Source: Oscillospiraceae bacterium
Lineage (GTDB): Bacteria; Bacillota; Clostridia; Oscillospirales; CAG-272
Length of the DNA: 64,000 bases
Reading direction: 5' to 3'
NCBI GenBank assembly: GCA_003343845.1
Contig: QAKK01000020.1
Location: 99,714 to 163,713 of the forward strand
The notes beneath the pieces were generated by a model that did not search any database, was not told the DNA's origin, and worked only from the letters and a program-made list of their open reading frames with translations. Within the stretch, counting starts at the first letter, position 1. The number at the start of each line of letters is the position of its first letter. This document shows, piece after piece, positions 46,104 to 54,507 of this stretch. The translations under genes and the position numbers were made by a program.

Positions 46104-47357
46104 TTATGTTTCACTTTGCAGCGAAGTTACTTTCGCGTGCAGCGCGCCGTCTGCAAGGCGGAGTGCGATGTCCTCGCCCACCGCCGTCTGGGTCGCCATG
46201 GTCAGCACCCTGCCGTCCGCGCCCGTCGCAACCGAATAGCCGCGCGACAGGATCGAAAGCGGACTGAGCGCCTCCAGCTTTGCGCCCCGCTCGGCAAGTG
46301 CATGCCGTGCGGCGACAAGTTTATTGTTTTCCGCTGTTTCCAGCCGCTGCCCGAGCAGGAGCAGCTGCATCTTTCTGTCTTCAAACAGGCGCTCGGGATG
46401 CGCAAACACGCCTTGTTTCATATAAAAGTCCAGCACCTGTCTGCCGCTCTCGAGGCGGCGGGACAGAAGCAGGGACATTCTGCCGATGATGTTGTCGATC
46501 TTGTGCATCAGCTCGTGCGTCTCCGGCACGGCAAGCTCCGCCGCCGCAGAAGGCGTGGGTGCGCGTCGGTCGGCAACGAAGTCGCAGATCGTGAAGTCGG
46601 TCTCATGTCCGACCGCCGAAATGACCGGGATCGGGCACGCGGCGATCGTGCGGGCAAGCTCCTCACTGTTGAATGCCCACAGGTCTTCAATCGAGCCGCC
46701 GCCGCGCCCGATGATAATCACATCGACGTCGCGCGTCTCCATGAAGTGCCGCATCCCCGCGATCAGTGATGGTGCAGCCTCCGCGCCCTGCACCAGCGCC
46801 GGATACAGGATGACCTTCGCATACGGGAACCGTCTGCCGAGAATATTGATGATGTCGCGGATCGCCGCGCCGGTCGGCGAGGTGATGACGCCGATGCGCG
46901 TCGGGATCTTCGGCAGCGGGCGCTTGCGCGCCTCGTCAAACAGCCCTTCCGCCGCCAGCTTCTTTTTCAGCTGTTCAAACGCAAAGTAGAGCGCGCCGAT
47001 GCCGTCCGGCTCCATGGAATCGCAGTACAGCTGATACTGTCCGTCCCGGACAAATGCAGAAACTCTGCCGCGCGCCACGATCTTCATGCCGTTTTCGGGC
47101 ACAAACCGCAGCTTGGCGGTGTTGCCGCGGAACATGACCGCGCGGATCAGCGAAGTCTCGTCCTTGATTGTAAAATAGAAGTGTCCGGTCTTATAGTGAT
47201 TGGTGAAATTTGAGATTTCCCCCTTGACCGACACGCGGGAAAGGAAACCGTCGCCGTCGATCTTCGCCTTGATGTATTCATTCAACTGCGTGACGGTCAC
47301 CGTGCCGTCACCGCGCGGATCGGGCGCACGGTCAAACAGATCGTCCAAATCAGCCAT
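46104..47357 (-). CDS. xseA: Exodeoxyribonuclease VII large subunit
   Basis: The 417-residue nuclease degrades single-stranded DNA from both ends. An N-terminal OB fold (SVKGEISNFTNH, GHFYFTIKDE, VARGRVSAF) precedes the catalytic domain (GVITSPTGAAIRDI, IIGRGGGSIEDLWAFN, SAVGHETD) and a helical tail with ALSPLSILSRGYSV. I use ATG 47357 with GGAGGGG before it; an ATG 42 bases upstream has no such site. Confidence 0.95.
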   Translation of the reverse strand: MADLDDLFDRAPDPRGDGTVTVTQLNEYIKAKIDGDGFLSRVSVKGEISNFTNHYKTGHFYFTIKDETSLIRAVMFRGNTAKLRFVPENGMKIVARGRVSAFVRDGQYQLYCDSMEPDGIGALYFAFEQLKKKLAAEGLFDEARKRPLPKIPTRIGVITSPTGAAIRDIINILGRRFPYAKVILYPALVQGAEAAPSLIAGMRHFMETRDVDVIIIGRGGGSIEDLWAFNSEELARTIAACPIPVISAVGHETDFTICDFVADRRAPTPSAAAELAVPETHELMHKIDNIIGRMSLLLSRRLESGRQVLDFYMKQGVFAHPERLFEDRKMQLLLLGQRLETAENNKLVAARHALAERGAKLEALSPLSILSRGYSVATGADGRVLTMATQTAVGEDIALRLADGALHAKVTSLQSET

Positions 47358-47371
47358 TGTACGCCCCTCCG

Positions 47372-48325
47372 TCAAATTCGTTTCAATAGTCCGCAGCATT
47401 TCCGCCGCGTCAGCTCGGCGATGCCGACTGCATTGTCGGACGAGAGCTGCGGCTCTGCAAAATACACATTGCCGAGCGAGGCAAGCATCGCTCCGATCCG
47501 CTTGTTGCTCATCACGCCGCCCGCAAACAGAATCGGCAGATCGCCGTGCGCCGCGCGCGCTCCCTTTGCCATGGCAAGAAGCGTGCGTCCCACGAAGTCG
47601 AGGACAAGCGCGCTCGTCTTTGCGACGTCGCCGCTCTCATGATAGCACTTCTCTGCAATGTTTTGCAGCCCCGAGAGGTTGCAGGTCGCGCCGCCAACGC
47701 TGATCCGCGGCTTTTCGATCCTGCCTGTGTAAGTTGCCGCCGTCGTTTCCAGCGCCGCGCCGCAGGGAAACTGCATTCCCATCATCACGCCTGCGCGGTC
47801 GATCGTCTGACCTGCGTTGAGGTCGCGCGTCCCGCCGACAATTTCACAAAGAAAGCCGTCCTCGCTCTTTTGGCACAGCAGAACCTCGGTCGTGCCGCCC
47901 GAAACATGGAACGCGAGGAACGGTGCATCCGCGATCTCCCACACCCCGGCGGAGGTCAGCGCCGCCGAAACATGCCCGCACTGGTGCGAAAAGGCAATCG
48001 GCGAAAGCCCGTGCCCGGCGGCAAACGCCTCGGCAGCCGCCGCGCCGCAAAGGAAGCACGGCATATACGAACCTTCCGCATTGCGCGGGCGGGCGGAATA
48101 ACCGATGCCGAGAATCTCGGCGTCCTCAAGCTGCGGTGCCGCTTCGCGGAAGACGAGCGGCAGATTTTTCACATGGGCAAACACCGCGTCGCTCTGCCGC
48201 AAACCGCAAGCGCCGTCCGCCACGGGAAGCAGACGTTTGACGTTGGCAATAATGCCGCCGTCCGCATCCACAATGCCGACCGATGTCGTATAGTTGCTCG
48301 TATCGACACCGACATAGCATTTCAT
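47372..48325 (-). CDS. Kae1/TsaD-family paralogue
   Basis: The 317-residue protein has the ASKHA ATPase fold of TsaD with VGVDTSNYTTSVGI, the metal-binding HxxxH (His114, His118 in FSHQCGHV), FHVSGGTTEVLL and GGVMSNKRIG. True TsaD makes the t6A base on tRNA. This version is shorter and different in many conserved places (for example TSNYTTS), and occurs in clostridial genomes beside nusB or xseA. It is probably a paralogue whose function is not established. It could be the only Kae1 protein of the genome; finding tsaB/tsaD elsewhere would settle this. Confidence 0.8.
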   Translation of the reverse strand: MKCYVGVDTSNYTTSVGIVDADGGIIANVKRLLPVADGACGLRQSDAVFAHVKNLPLVFREAAPQLEDAEILGIGYSARPRNAEGSYMPCFLCGAAAAEAFAAGHGLSPIAFSHQCGHVSAALTSAGVWEIADAPFLAFHVSGGTTEVLLCQKSEDGFLCEIVGGTRDLNAGQTIDRAGVMMGMQFPCGAALETTAATYTGRIEKPRISVGGATCNLSGLQNIAEKCYHESGDVAKTSALVLDFVGRTLLAMAKGARAAHGDLPILFAGGVMSNKRIGAMLASLGNVYFAEPQLSSDNAVGIAELTRRKCCGLLKRI

Positions 48326-48726
48326 TTGCCGAGTTCCTCTTTCACCGCGTTCAGAATGCCGTTGACAAACGCCTTGGTCTTATCGTCGTCATACTGCTTG
48401 GCAAGCTCCACCGCCTCGTTGATCGAGACGCTTGCCGGAATGTCGTCGATGTACAGCATCTCGTAGATGGAGATGCGCATGACTGCCTTGGCGATCTTCG
48501 AGATGCGCGCAAGCGTTCTCCCCTTGGCGTATTTCTCGATATAAGCGTCCAGTTCATTCTGTTTTTCGAGAATGCCGAAATACAGCGTGCGGATATACTC
48601 GTTTTCTTCAATGCCGCGCGCGGCGACGGCGTTTTCATACAGTTCGGTCTTATCGTCATAAAGCCCGAACTCGTTTTCAAAAATCAGTCCGAGCACGGCT
48701 TCTCTGGAGCTTCGTCTGTTCAGCAT
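48322..48726 (-). CDS. nusB: Transcription antitermination factor NusB
   Basis: The 134-residue all-helical protein binds boxA RNA with NusE for rRNA antitermination. Typical segments are RRSSREAVLGLIFENEF and ISEAVELAKQY-type SINEAVELAKQYDDDKTKAFVNGIL. I use ATG 48726; a longer upstream reading would start before the promoter. The end overlaps the next gene by 4 bases, so it heads a nine-gene block. Confidence 0.94.
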   Translation of the reverse strand: MLNRRSSREAVLGLIFENEFGLYDDKTELYENAVAARGIEENEYIRTLYFGILEKQNELDAYIEKYAKGRTLARISKIAKAVMRISIYEMLYIDDIPASVSINEAVELAKQYDDDKTKAFVNGILNAVKEELGK

Positions 48727-48771
48727 AGATGCGTCATTCCTCAACTTTTTCGCAGAATTATAGATGATAAT

Positions 48772-48800
48772 ATTATATAATATATATAGGGCAAAGTCAA
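48772..48800 (-). promoter_or_regulatory. Promoter of the nusB-recN block
   Basis: On the minus strand TTGACT (48795-48800) and TATAAT (48772-48777) are 17 bases apart, in a strongly AT-rich stretch 45 bp before nusB. Confidence 0.8.
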
Positions 48801-48871
48801 TGAATATTCTGCATAAAAATGCGGCATAACCCGCCGCACGGCAAAATATAATCTCATAGATCGCTTTTCGG

Positions 48872-48900
48872 TTGCAAAGCGTCCCGAAATGTGCTATTCT
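48872..48900 (+). promoter_or_regulatory. Promoter of the 48.9-50.6 kb envelope genes
   Basis: TTGCAA (48872-48877) and TATTCT (48895-48900, preceded by TGC) are 17 bases apart, 30 bp before the first gene. Confidence 0.65.
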
Positions 48901-48930
48901 TAAAGAAAAAGCCAATCCGGAGACAGACCT

Positions 48931-49335
48931 ATGAAAAAAGCGATCTCTTATCTGACCTCAGCCTGCGTGATCTTTACGCTGCTCACCATCGGACTGCACA
49001 TTGCCGAGTTTGCGCTCGGCGGCGGCATCGCAGCGCTCGGGCGGCAGCTGCTTCTGCTCCTTGCCTGTCTGCTCTTTGCCGCATCCAACTTCATTCTCGG
49101 CGCCGAACGCCTGCCGATCGGCGTGCGCATGCTGCTCCACTACATCGCCATCGGCATCGTCTTCTTCGCGGTGCTCGGCATTGTCGGACGGACGGTGACC
49201 AAATCGCTGCAGGCCTTTGTCCTGCTCATCTGCATCACGATCCTGTATCTGATCTTTGCCGTGATCTATCTGCTGATCCGCCGCCGCAGGAAAGCAAAGG
49301 CGGCAAATGAAACCGAATATAAAAGTATGTTCTGA
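48931..49335 (+). CDS. Four-helix membrane protein of unknown function (DUF3021-like)
   Basis: The 134-residue protein has four hydrophobic segments at about 5-28, 35-57, 68-87 and 93-115, ending in a basic cytoplasmic tail (RRRRKAKAA). Topology, length and the LHYIAIGIVFF segment resemble DUF3021 proteins, often found beside LytTR regulators. No such regulator is next to it here. CGGAG precedes ATG 48931. Function unknown. Confidence 0.6.
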   Translation: MKKAISYLTSACVIFTLLTIGLHIAEFALGGGIAALGRQLLLLLACLLFAASNFILGAERLPIGVRMLLHYIAIGIVFFAVLGIVGRTVTKSLQAFVLLICITILYLIFAVIYLLIRRRRKAKAANETEYKSMF

Positions 49336-49388
49336 AAATGCCGCTCGTGCGGCGACGTCGAAAGCCCTTCTTTGATTGCAGGTGCTTT

Positions 49389-50135
49389 ATGCGAAAAGTG
49401 GAGTATCTTACTTGCCTTCTCGCCGGCGTCGCCGTGCTTTTTTCTTTTCGGGGAACGGCAGCACCGACGTCCGAACTGCCGACAGTCTCTTTGGCTGTAT
49501 CCGACGGTGTAACCCTCGCCGAAACCGCACACGGCGGCGCGGATTACCTTGGGAAGATCGTATTTCTCGGCGACTCCCGCACCTACGGGCTGCGTCACTT
49601 CGCCATGCTGGAGGGCGGTGCGGACACCGCGCAGGTCTGGACACCGCTCTGCGGCACCATGTCCGTGTGGGACATGCAGAATCAGAAGATCTATCTGCCG
49701 GACACCGGCGCGGAAATGACCTGTGCTGAGGCGGCGGCACTGAAGCGCCCCGAGATCCTGCTGATCTCGCTCGGCTTCAACGGCTTTGAGATCGTGGACA
49801 GCGAGTATTTCGTATCGGAATATCTGAAGCTGATCGAATCTGTGCAGAAAAGCAGCCCCGAGACCGTGATTATCCTGCAATCCATGTTCCCGGTTTGCCG
49901 CAGCTATGCCGACACCCGCATCACCAATGCAGCTATCCGCGCGGGTAACCGGACCATTCTCGGCATCGCGCAAACCGCCGGGGCCTACTATCTCAACACG
50001 GCGGAGGCGCTCTGTGACGCGGACGGCTATCTGCCGGAGGCATATGCCAGCGACGGCTGCCATCTGACGCCGCTCGGACTCGACGCCGAGCTTGATTACA
50101 TCTGCACCCATCAGATTCCGGAGGTTTTCAAATGA
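49389..50135 (+). CDS. Exported SGNH/GDSL-type hydrolase
   Basis: The 248-residue protein has a signal peptide or anchor (about 1-22) and a SGNH fold with Ser in VFLGDSRTYG, the Asn of block III in SLGFNGFE and Asp/His in ASDGCHLTPLG. It should act outside the membrane on an ester, possibly O-acetyl groups on a wall polymer. The next gene is a DUF4358 lipoprotein; in other clostridia both lie with an MBOAT O-acyltransferase, but none is here. ATG 49389 has only a weak AGGTG upstream. Confidence 0.8.
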   Translation: MRKVEYLTCLLAGVAVLFSFRGTAAPTSELPTVSLAVSDGVTLAETAHGGADYLGKIVFLGDSRTYGLRHFAMLEGGADTAQVWTPLCGTMSVWDMQNQKIYLPDTGAEMTCAEAAALKRPEILLISLGFNGFEIVDSEYFVSEYLKLIESVQKSSPETVIILQSMFPVCRSYADTRITNAAIRAGNRTILGIAQTAGAYYLNTAEALCDADGYLPEAYASDGCHLTPLGLDAELDYICTHQIPEVFK

Positions 50136-50608
50136 AACGCCTGCTTTCCGCTTGTCTTGCCTGTCTGACGCTGTTTTCGCTTGCCGCCTGCGGCGCGGTC
50201 CGCGACGACGTCCCCGTGCAGGTGATCGCCGATGCAGTCGGCAGTGAGGTTGATGGCTATACGCATCTTTCGCCCGCCAGCGACGACTTTATCCGCTACT
50301 GTATGAAAAGCGACCTCTCTCTGTACGAGGAGCATCTGATCCTCTGTCCGTTCTCCGGCAGCAGCTACAACGAGATCGGCATTTTCAAGCTCACGCCGGG
50401 CGCCGACCGTGAAAGCGCCCTCTCCGAAGTCCGTGCCTATCTTGCGTTCAGGCGCGCGAACTGGGACATGCGCTACAATGCCGACGAATGTATCAAGGTC
50501 GAGCACGCGCGGGTCATATCCCGCGGGCGCTACCTCTTTTTCGCCATTCTCTCGGATGCGGAGCGCAACGCCGCCGAAAGCGCCTTCCGCGCCGCACTGC
50601 AAGGATAA
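50132..50608 (+). CDS. DUF4358-type lipoprotein
   Basis: The 158-residue protein has a lipoprotein signal with lipobox LAAC (Cys20). The rest fits the DUF4358 pattern (NEIGIFKL, A.....L..R........A...I...GRYLFF.I). It is anchored on the outer face of the membrane; no enzyme motif is visible. It overlaps the SGNH gene in ATGA, implying a joint role. Confidence 0.75.
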   Translation: MKRLLSACLACLTLFSLAACGAVRDDVPVQVIADAVGSEVDGYTHLSPASDDFIRYCMKSDLSLYEEHLILCPFSGSSYNEIGIFKLTPGADRESALSEVRAYLAFRRANWDMRYNADECIKVEHARVISRGRYLFFAILSDAERNAAESAFRAALQG

Positions 50609-50615
50609 TGCACGC

Positions 50616-50646
50616 AAAAAAGGACGCCGAGCGGCGTCCTTTTTTT
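50616..50646. terminator. Bidirectional terminator between DUF4358 gene and prs
   Basis: AGGACGCCG pairs with CGGCGTCCT around two bases, with A and T runs on the two sides, between convergent genes. Confidence 0.92.
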
Positions 50647-50659
50647 ACGGCTATATTAC

Positions 50660-51793
50660 TTATGAATTGCTCTTTTCCGCCGTGTTCTGAATGTGGCGGT
50701 CGATGAGCTTGTGCACGCGCTTTGCGGGGTTGAGCAGATTGCTGATGGTGGCATCGTGGTTGAGTGTATCGATCAGGTATGCAACATACTTGCACATATT
50801 GACCGACTGATACCATTCTCTTGCCTTCAACTCGTCCTTGGCATAAACCAGGTTGGTGGTGAAGATCTTCGTGAAGATGCCCTTCTCATAGGCTTCATCA
50901 AACTTCTCAAGCCCGTTGCAGAACAGACCGAAGGTTGCAAAGACGAAGATGCGGCGCGCGCCCTTCTCTTTCAGCTGCTCGCAAACATCCAGCATGGAGC
51001 CGCCGGAGGAGATCATATCGTCCACGACGATGACATCCTTGCCCTTGAGGTCACGACCGAGATATTCGTGTGCCTCAATCGGGTTCATACCGTCGATGAT
51101 GACCGAGAAATTGCGGCGCTTGTAGAACATGCCGAGGTCGAGCCCGAGCAGCGAAGAATAGAACATACATCTGCCCATTGCGCCCTCATCGGGCGAAACG
51201 ACCATCAGCTCATCGCTGGAGAACGAAACTTCGGGGAATGCCTTGACCAGCGCCTTGATCATCTGATAGGTCGGACGGACGTTGTCAAAGCCGCTGAGCG
51301 GAATGGCGTTCTGAATCTTGGGGTCGTGCGCATCAAAAGTGATGATGTTGGACACGCCCATATTGGTCAGCTCCTGGAGCGCCAATGCACTGTCGAGCGA
51401 TTCGCGTGCGGTGCGGTTGTGCTGTCTGCCCTCATAGAGCATCGGCATGATGACCGAGATTCTTCTCGCCTTGCCGCCGATGGCGCTGATGATGCGCTTG
51501 AGATCCTGATAGTGGTCGTCCGGGCTCATCGGGACAGTCATGCCGTACATCTTGTAGGTCACGCCGTAGTTGAACACGTCACAGATGATATACACGTCTC
51601 TGCCGCGCATGGACTCGTGAATCAGCCCCTTTGCCTCGCCCGAACCGAAACGGGGGCAGTCTGCTTGCGCGATGTAGGTCTCATCCTCCACATGGCGGCG
51701 CCAGTCCTTGATGTAGTTGTCCACCTCTGCGGTAAACGCCTCGCATCCGCGCATACCGATAATACAGAGTTCTCCGTAAAACGAATCGTTCAT
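50660..51793 (-). CDS. prs: Ribose-phosphate pyrophosphokinase
   Basis: The 377-residue enzyme makes PRPP from ribose 5-phosphate and ATP. The PRPP-binding loop VIVVDDMISSGGSM lies near residue 260; FDAHDPKIQ and the catalytic flexible loop (YEGRQHNRTARESLDS) are present. It is some 60 residues longer than the common enzyme, with an N-terminal extension and a C-terminal tail, a form found in several Clostridia. PRPP feeds purA/purB and pyrG products made in this window. Confidence 0.93.
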   Translation of the reverse strand: MNDSFYGELCIIGMRGCEAFTAEVDNYIKDWRRHVEDETYIAQADCPRFGSGEAKGLIHESMRGRDVYIICDVFNYGVTYKMYGMTVPMSPDDHYQDLKRIISAIGGKARRISVIMPMLYEGRQHNRTARESLDSALALQELTNMGVSNIITFDAHDPKIQNAIPLSGFDNVRPTYQMIKALVKAFPEVSFSSDELMVVSPDEGAMGRCMFYSSLLGLDLGMFYKRRNFSVIIDGMNPIEAHEYLGRDLKGKDVIVVDDMISSGGSMLDVCEQLKEKGARRIFVFATFGLFCNGLEKFDEAYEKGIFTKIFTTNLVYAKDELKAREWYQSVNMCKYVAYLIDTLNHDATISNLLNPAKRVHKLIDRHIQNTAEKSNS

Positions 51794-51842
51794 AAGTCCT
51801 CCAGCAACTGTTATTTAGTTTTTTGCATCGTTTGACGCATTC

Positions 51843-51871
51843 ATTATAGCACGAAATTTCGGGAATTTCAA
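51843..51871 (-). promoter_or_regulatory. prs promoter
   Basis: On the minus strand TTGAAA (51866-51871) and TATAAT (51843-51848, preceded by TGC) are 17 bases apart, 50 bp upstream of prs. The plus strand here also has TATACT at about 51949-51954 before the next gene, but without a good -35 box, so a sporulation sigma factor is possible there. Confidence 0.75.
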
Positions 51872-51983
51872 AAAAAATCGTCATTTTTTGAATTTTTTTC
51901 GGAAATGCACAAGGACGGTCATGTTTTTCCTGTAAAACCTATACTATTTAGTATGTCAAATGCGTGTAAAGTGAGGAAAACAT

Positions 51984-52409
51984 ATGGAAAATAAGCTATC
52001 CGAGAATTACAGTGCCACCGGCACGCTGATCGTCACCGCCTCCACCGCGTGCGGCGCACTGCCCGTAGAGGGAGCACTGATCACCATCCGCGGCAGTGCG
52101 CCCGCAAACAGCGGCGTGCTCTCGGTCGTCACAACCGACCGCAGCGGCAGAACGCCGCGCGTCACCCTGCCGACGCCGCCCGCAGCGGACTCCGAAAAGC
52201 CGGGGATGGAAAAGCCCTACGCCACCTACAACATCGAAGTGGAAAAGGACGGTTTCTTTCACCAGAGCTTCACCAACGTGCCGCTCTTCGCGGACACGAC
52301 ATCCATCCAACCGGTCAATCTCTATCCGCTGACCGAATATGCGGGCGACGCGCAGGATCCAAATCCGCGGAACACGGACGAATCCGGCGCGGAAAGCCCG
52401 AGCCTCTGA
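51984..52409 (+). CDS. SleC prodomain-like protein (spore cortex lysis set, gene 1)
   Basis: The 141-residue protein has a carboxypeptidase-regulatory-like beta-sandwich: GTLIVTASTACGALPVEGA, a TDRSG turn, VTLPTPP, PYATYNIEVEKDGFF and IQPVNLYPL. This is the pattern of the N-terminal pro-region of SleC, the cortex-lytic enzyme of clostridial spores. Here it is a separate gene. No signal peptide is visible, which fits proteins made in the mother cell. GAGGA precedes ATG 51984. It is followed within 15 bp by the main enzyme-like gene. Confidence 0.7.
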   Translation: MENKLSENYSATGTLIVTASTACGALPVEGALITIRGSAPANSGVLSVVTTDRSGRTPRVTLPTPPAADSEKPGMEKPYATYNIEVEKDGFFHQSFTNVPLFADTTSIQPVNLYPLTEYAGDAQDPNPRNTDESGAESPSL

Positions 52410-52424
52410 GAAAGGAGCACGCAC

Positions 52425-53822
52425 ATGCCGCTTGGAGCACCCGTCATTCCGGAAACGATCACAGTGCATCTCGGGCTGCCGAACGAGGCAGCGGAGAATG
52501 TCACCGTTCCCTTCGCCGATTACATCAAAAACGTAGCATCGAGCGAGATCTACCCCACCTGGCCCGAAGCTGCGATCCGCGCCAATATCTACGCGCAGAT
52601 CTCCTACGCGCTCAACCGGATCTACACCGAATACTACCGCAGCCGCGGCTATGACTTCGACATCACAAGCCGCACGCAGAACGACCAGTCCTATGTCTAC
52701 GGGCGCGACATCTTTGAAAACATCTCACAGATTGTGGACGAGATCTTCGACAGCTACGTCAGCCGTGAGGGCGCGGTCGAGCCCCTGTTCACCCAATACT
52801 GCGACGGTGTGCAGACCACATGCAGCGGGCTTTCGCAATGGGGAACGGTGCCGCTTGCCGAAGCGGGGCAAACACCCTTACAGATCCTGCAAAACTACTA
52901 CGGGAACAATGTGGAGATCGTCACGGACGTGCCGATTGCATCCCCCGGAGAAACTGCGCCGAACATCGCGCTGCGTCCCGGCACGGGCAACGACGCGGTG
53001 CGGCAGGTGCAGATCCGCCTCAACCGCATCGGCATGAACTACCCCGCCATCCCAAAGATCGCGCCGGTGGACGGCTACTTCGGGGACAGCACCGAGGCGG
53101 CGGTGAAAGAATTCCAGCGCATTTTCAACCTGACGCCGGACGGCATCGTCGGGCGCGGCACGTGGTATGCGATCTTACGCATCTACAACAGCGTCAAGCG
53201 CCTGTCCGAGCTGAATTCCGAGGGGATCTCCCTCGAAGAGATCTCCCGCCAGTACCCCGAGGTGCTCGCCGAGGGATCGGAAGGCTCCGGCGTGCGGCTG
53301 GTCCAGTACTTTATATCCTATATCGCGCAGTTTGTCCCAACCGTGCAGGCAACCGACATTGACGGTATCTTCGGTCCGTCCACGAGGGAGTCTGTGGAAA
53401 GCTTTCAGCGCGCCTACAGGCTGCCTGCCGACGGCATTGTGGGCGAGCAGACCTGGCGGGAGCTGAACAACGTATATACGGGGCTGCTTGCCTCGATCCC
53501 GACTGCATACACCGAGGGCGTCACCGTGCCCTATCCGAGCATCATCCTGCGCGTGGGCAGCGAAAACGACTATGTGCGGCTGCTTCAGGAGTACCTGAAC
53601 TATATCGGCAGAACCTACACGCAGATTCCCTCCGTGCCGGCGACCGGCTATTTCGGCGCGCTGACCTACAATGCGGTCGAAGCCTTCCAACGCCTGTTCG
53701 GGTTGGATCCGAACGGTGAGGTCGACTCGGCGACCTGGAATGCCATTATCGACACATACGAAGACCTTTATAACGGCAACCAGCTGAGCCCGGGACAGTA
53801 TCCCGGCTATGTCATCTCGTGA
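52425..53822 (+). CDS. SleC-like spore cortex-lytic protein with three peptidoglycan-binding domains
   Basis: The 465-residue protein begins with a SpoIID-like domain (about 1-165) containing YPTWPEAAIRANIYAQISYALNR and QWG. Three PG_binding_1 repeats follow at about 185-260, 275-360 and 370-455, each with the pattern VDGYFG...AVKEFQ...GLxxDGIVG..TW. It should bind cortex or wall peptidoglycan and may cut glycan strands, as SleC does. Activity is inferred. AAGGAG precedes ATG 52425. No signal peptide. Confidence 0.78.
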   Translation: MPLGAPVIPETITVHLGLPNEAAENVTVPFADYIKNVASSEIYPTWPEAAIRANIYAQISYALNRIYTEYYRSRGYDFDITSRTQNDQSYVYGRDIFENISQIVDEIFDSYVSREGAVEPLFTQYCDGVQTTCSGLSQWGTVPLAEAGQTPLQILQNYYGNNVEIVTDVPIASPGETAPNIALRPGTGNDAVRQVQIRLNRIGMNYPAIPKIAPVDGYFGDSTEAAVKEFQRIFNLTPDGIVGRGTWYAILRIYNSVKRLSELNSEGISLEEISRQYPEVLAEGSEGSGVRLVQYFISYIAQFVPTVQATDIDGIFGPSTRESVESFQRAYRLPADGIVGEQTWRELNNVYTGLLASIPTAYTEGVTVPYPSIILRVGSENDYVRLLQEYLNYIGRTYTQIPSVPATGYFGALTYNAVEAFQRLFGLDPNGEVDSATWNAIIDTYEDLYNGNQLSPGQYPGYVIS

Positions 53823-53831
53823 GGTGAGAGC

Positions 53832-54350
53832 ATGATACAGGCAAACGACGAACAAGCAGTCATAAGACAGCTGCAAACCATGCTGCGCAGCATACAGATC
53901 GCGCGCGGCGATGTCGTCACGGTCCCCGTGGACGGCATCTACGATACGGCGACCCGCGATGCGGTTGAACAAATCCAGCATGAAAACGGGCTTGCCGTGA
54001 CCGGCAAAGTCGATCTCGAAACCTACAATCTGATCTACGGCATGGCGCTGGAGGCGGATTTTGCCGCCAGTGAGCCGATGCCGCTGTATGCGTTCCCCAA
54101 GGGACGCACCCTGAGTGCCGGTGAAGTCAGCGATCTTGTCATTCTCGTACAGGTGATTCTGAATGCGCTGACCGACGGCTACGACGATCACCCGCATTTC
54201 AAACTCGACGGCGCATACACCGACGACATCGCCGCAGCGATCCGCCGCTTTCAGATGCGAAACGGCATTCCGCCGACGGGGGACGTGGACAAAGCCACAT
54301 GGAATGCTCTTGTGCGCAATTACAACAAATACCGCGACGCAGGCGCATAA
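53832..54350 (+). CDS. Peptidoglycan-binding protein with two PG_binding repeats (gene 3 of the set)
   Basis: The 172-residue protein has two PG_binding_1-like repeats at about 10-70 (VDGIYDTATRDAVEQIQ, GLAVTGKVDLETYN) and 95-165 (LDGAYTDDIAAAIRRFQ, GIPPTGDVDKATWN), with no catalytic domain. It starts 9 bp after gene 2 with GAGGTGAG upstream and likely acts with it at the spore surface. The three genes look like a SleC protein split into parts. Confidence 0.72.
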   Translation: MIQANDEQAVIRQLQTMLRSIQIARGDVVTVPVDGIYDTATRDAVEQIQHENGLAVTGKVDLETYNLIYGMALEADFAASEPMPLYAFPKGRTLSAGEVSDLVILVQVILNALTDGYDDHPHFKLDGAYTDDIAAAIRRFQMRNGIPPTGDVDKATWNALVRNYNKYRDAGA

Positions 54351-54430
54351 CATCGCGAAAAAGCGCGAAAAAAGGCGTGTGCCGCAAATCGAGCGAGGAA
54401 TCCGCACCCCATCGTGCGCCTCGCTTTTGA

Positions 54431-54476
54431 TTTGACTTTCATCGACTTTGACTTTTGCTGACTTTCTCGGTATACT
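54431..54476 (+). promoter_or_regulatory. ctsR promoter with two tandem CtsR operators
   Basis: TTTGACTTTTGCTGACT at 54447-54463 is the complement of AGTCAGCAAAAGTCAAA, matching 15 of the 15 fixed-plus-A positions except two against the CtsR consensus AGTCAAANANAGTCAAA. A weaker copy is at 54431-54447 and shares one base. The -35 box TTGACT (54448-54453) lies inside the stronger operator; 17 bases on is TATACT (54471-54476). Repressor and polymerase therefore cannot bind together: autoregulation of ctsR-clpC. Confidence 0.85.
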
Positions 54477-54507
54477 GTCTGTATCAACCGAAAAGGAGCT
54501 GAACAAC

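Noticed and set aside
54448..54507. Upstream extension of ctsR by 20 codons
   Set aside because: It would start inside the -35 box and CtsR operator, before the transcription start. TTG 54508 has a proper AAAAGGAG site.
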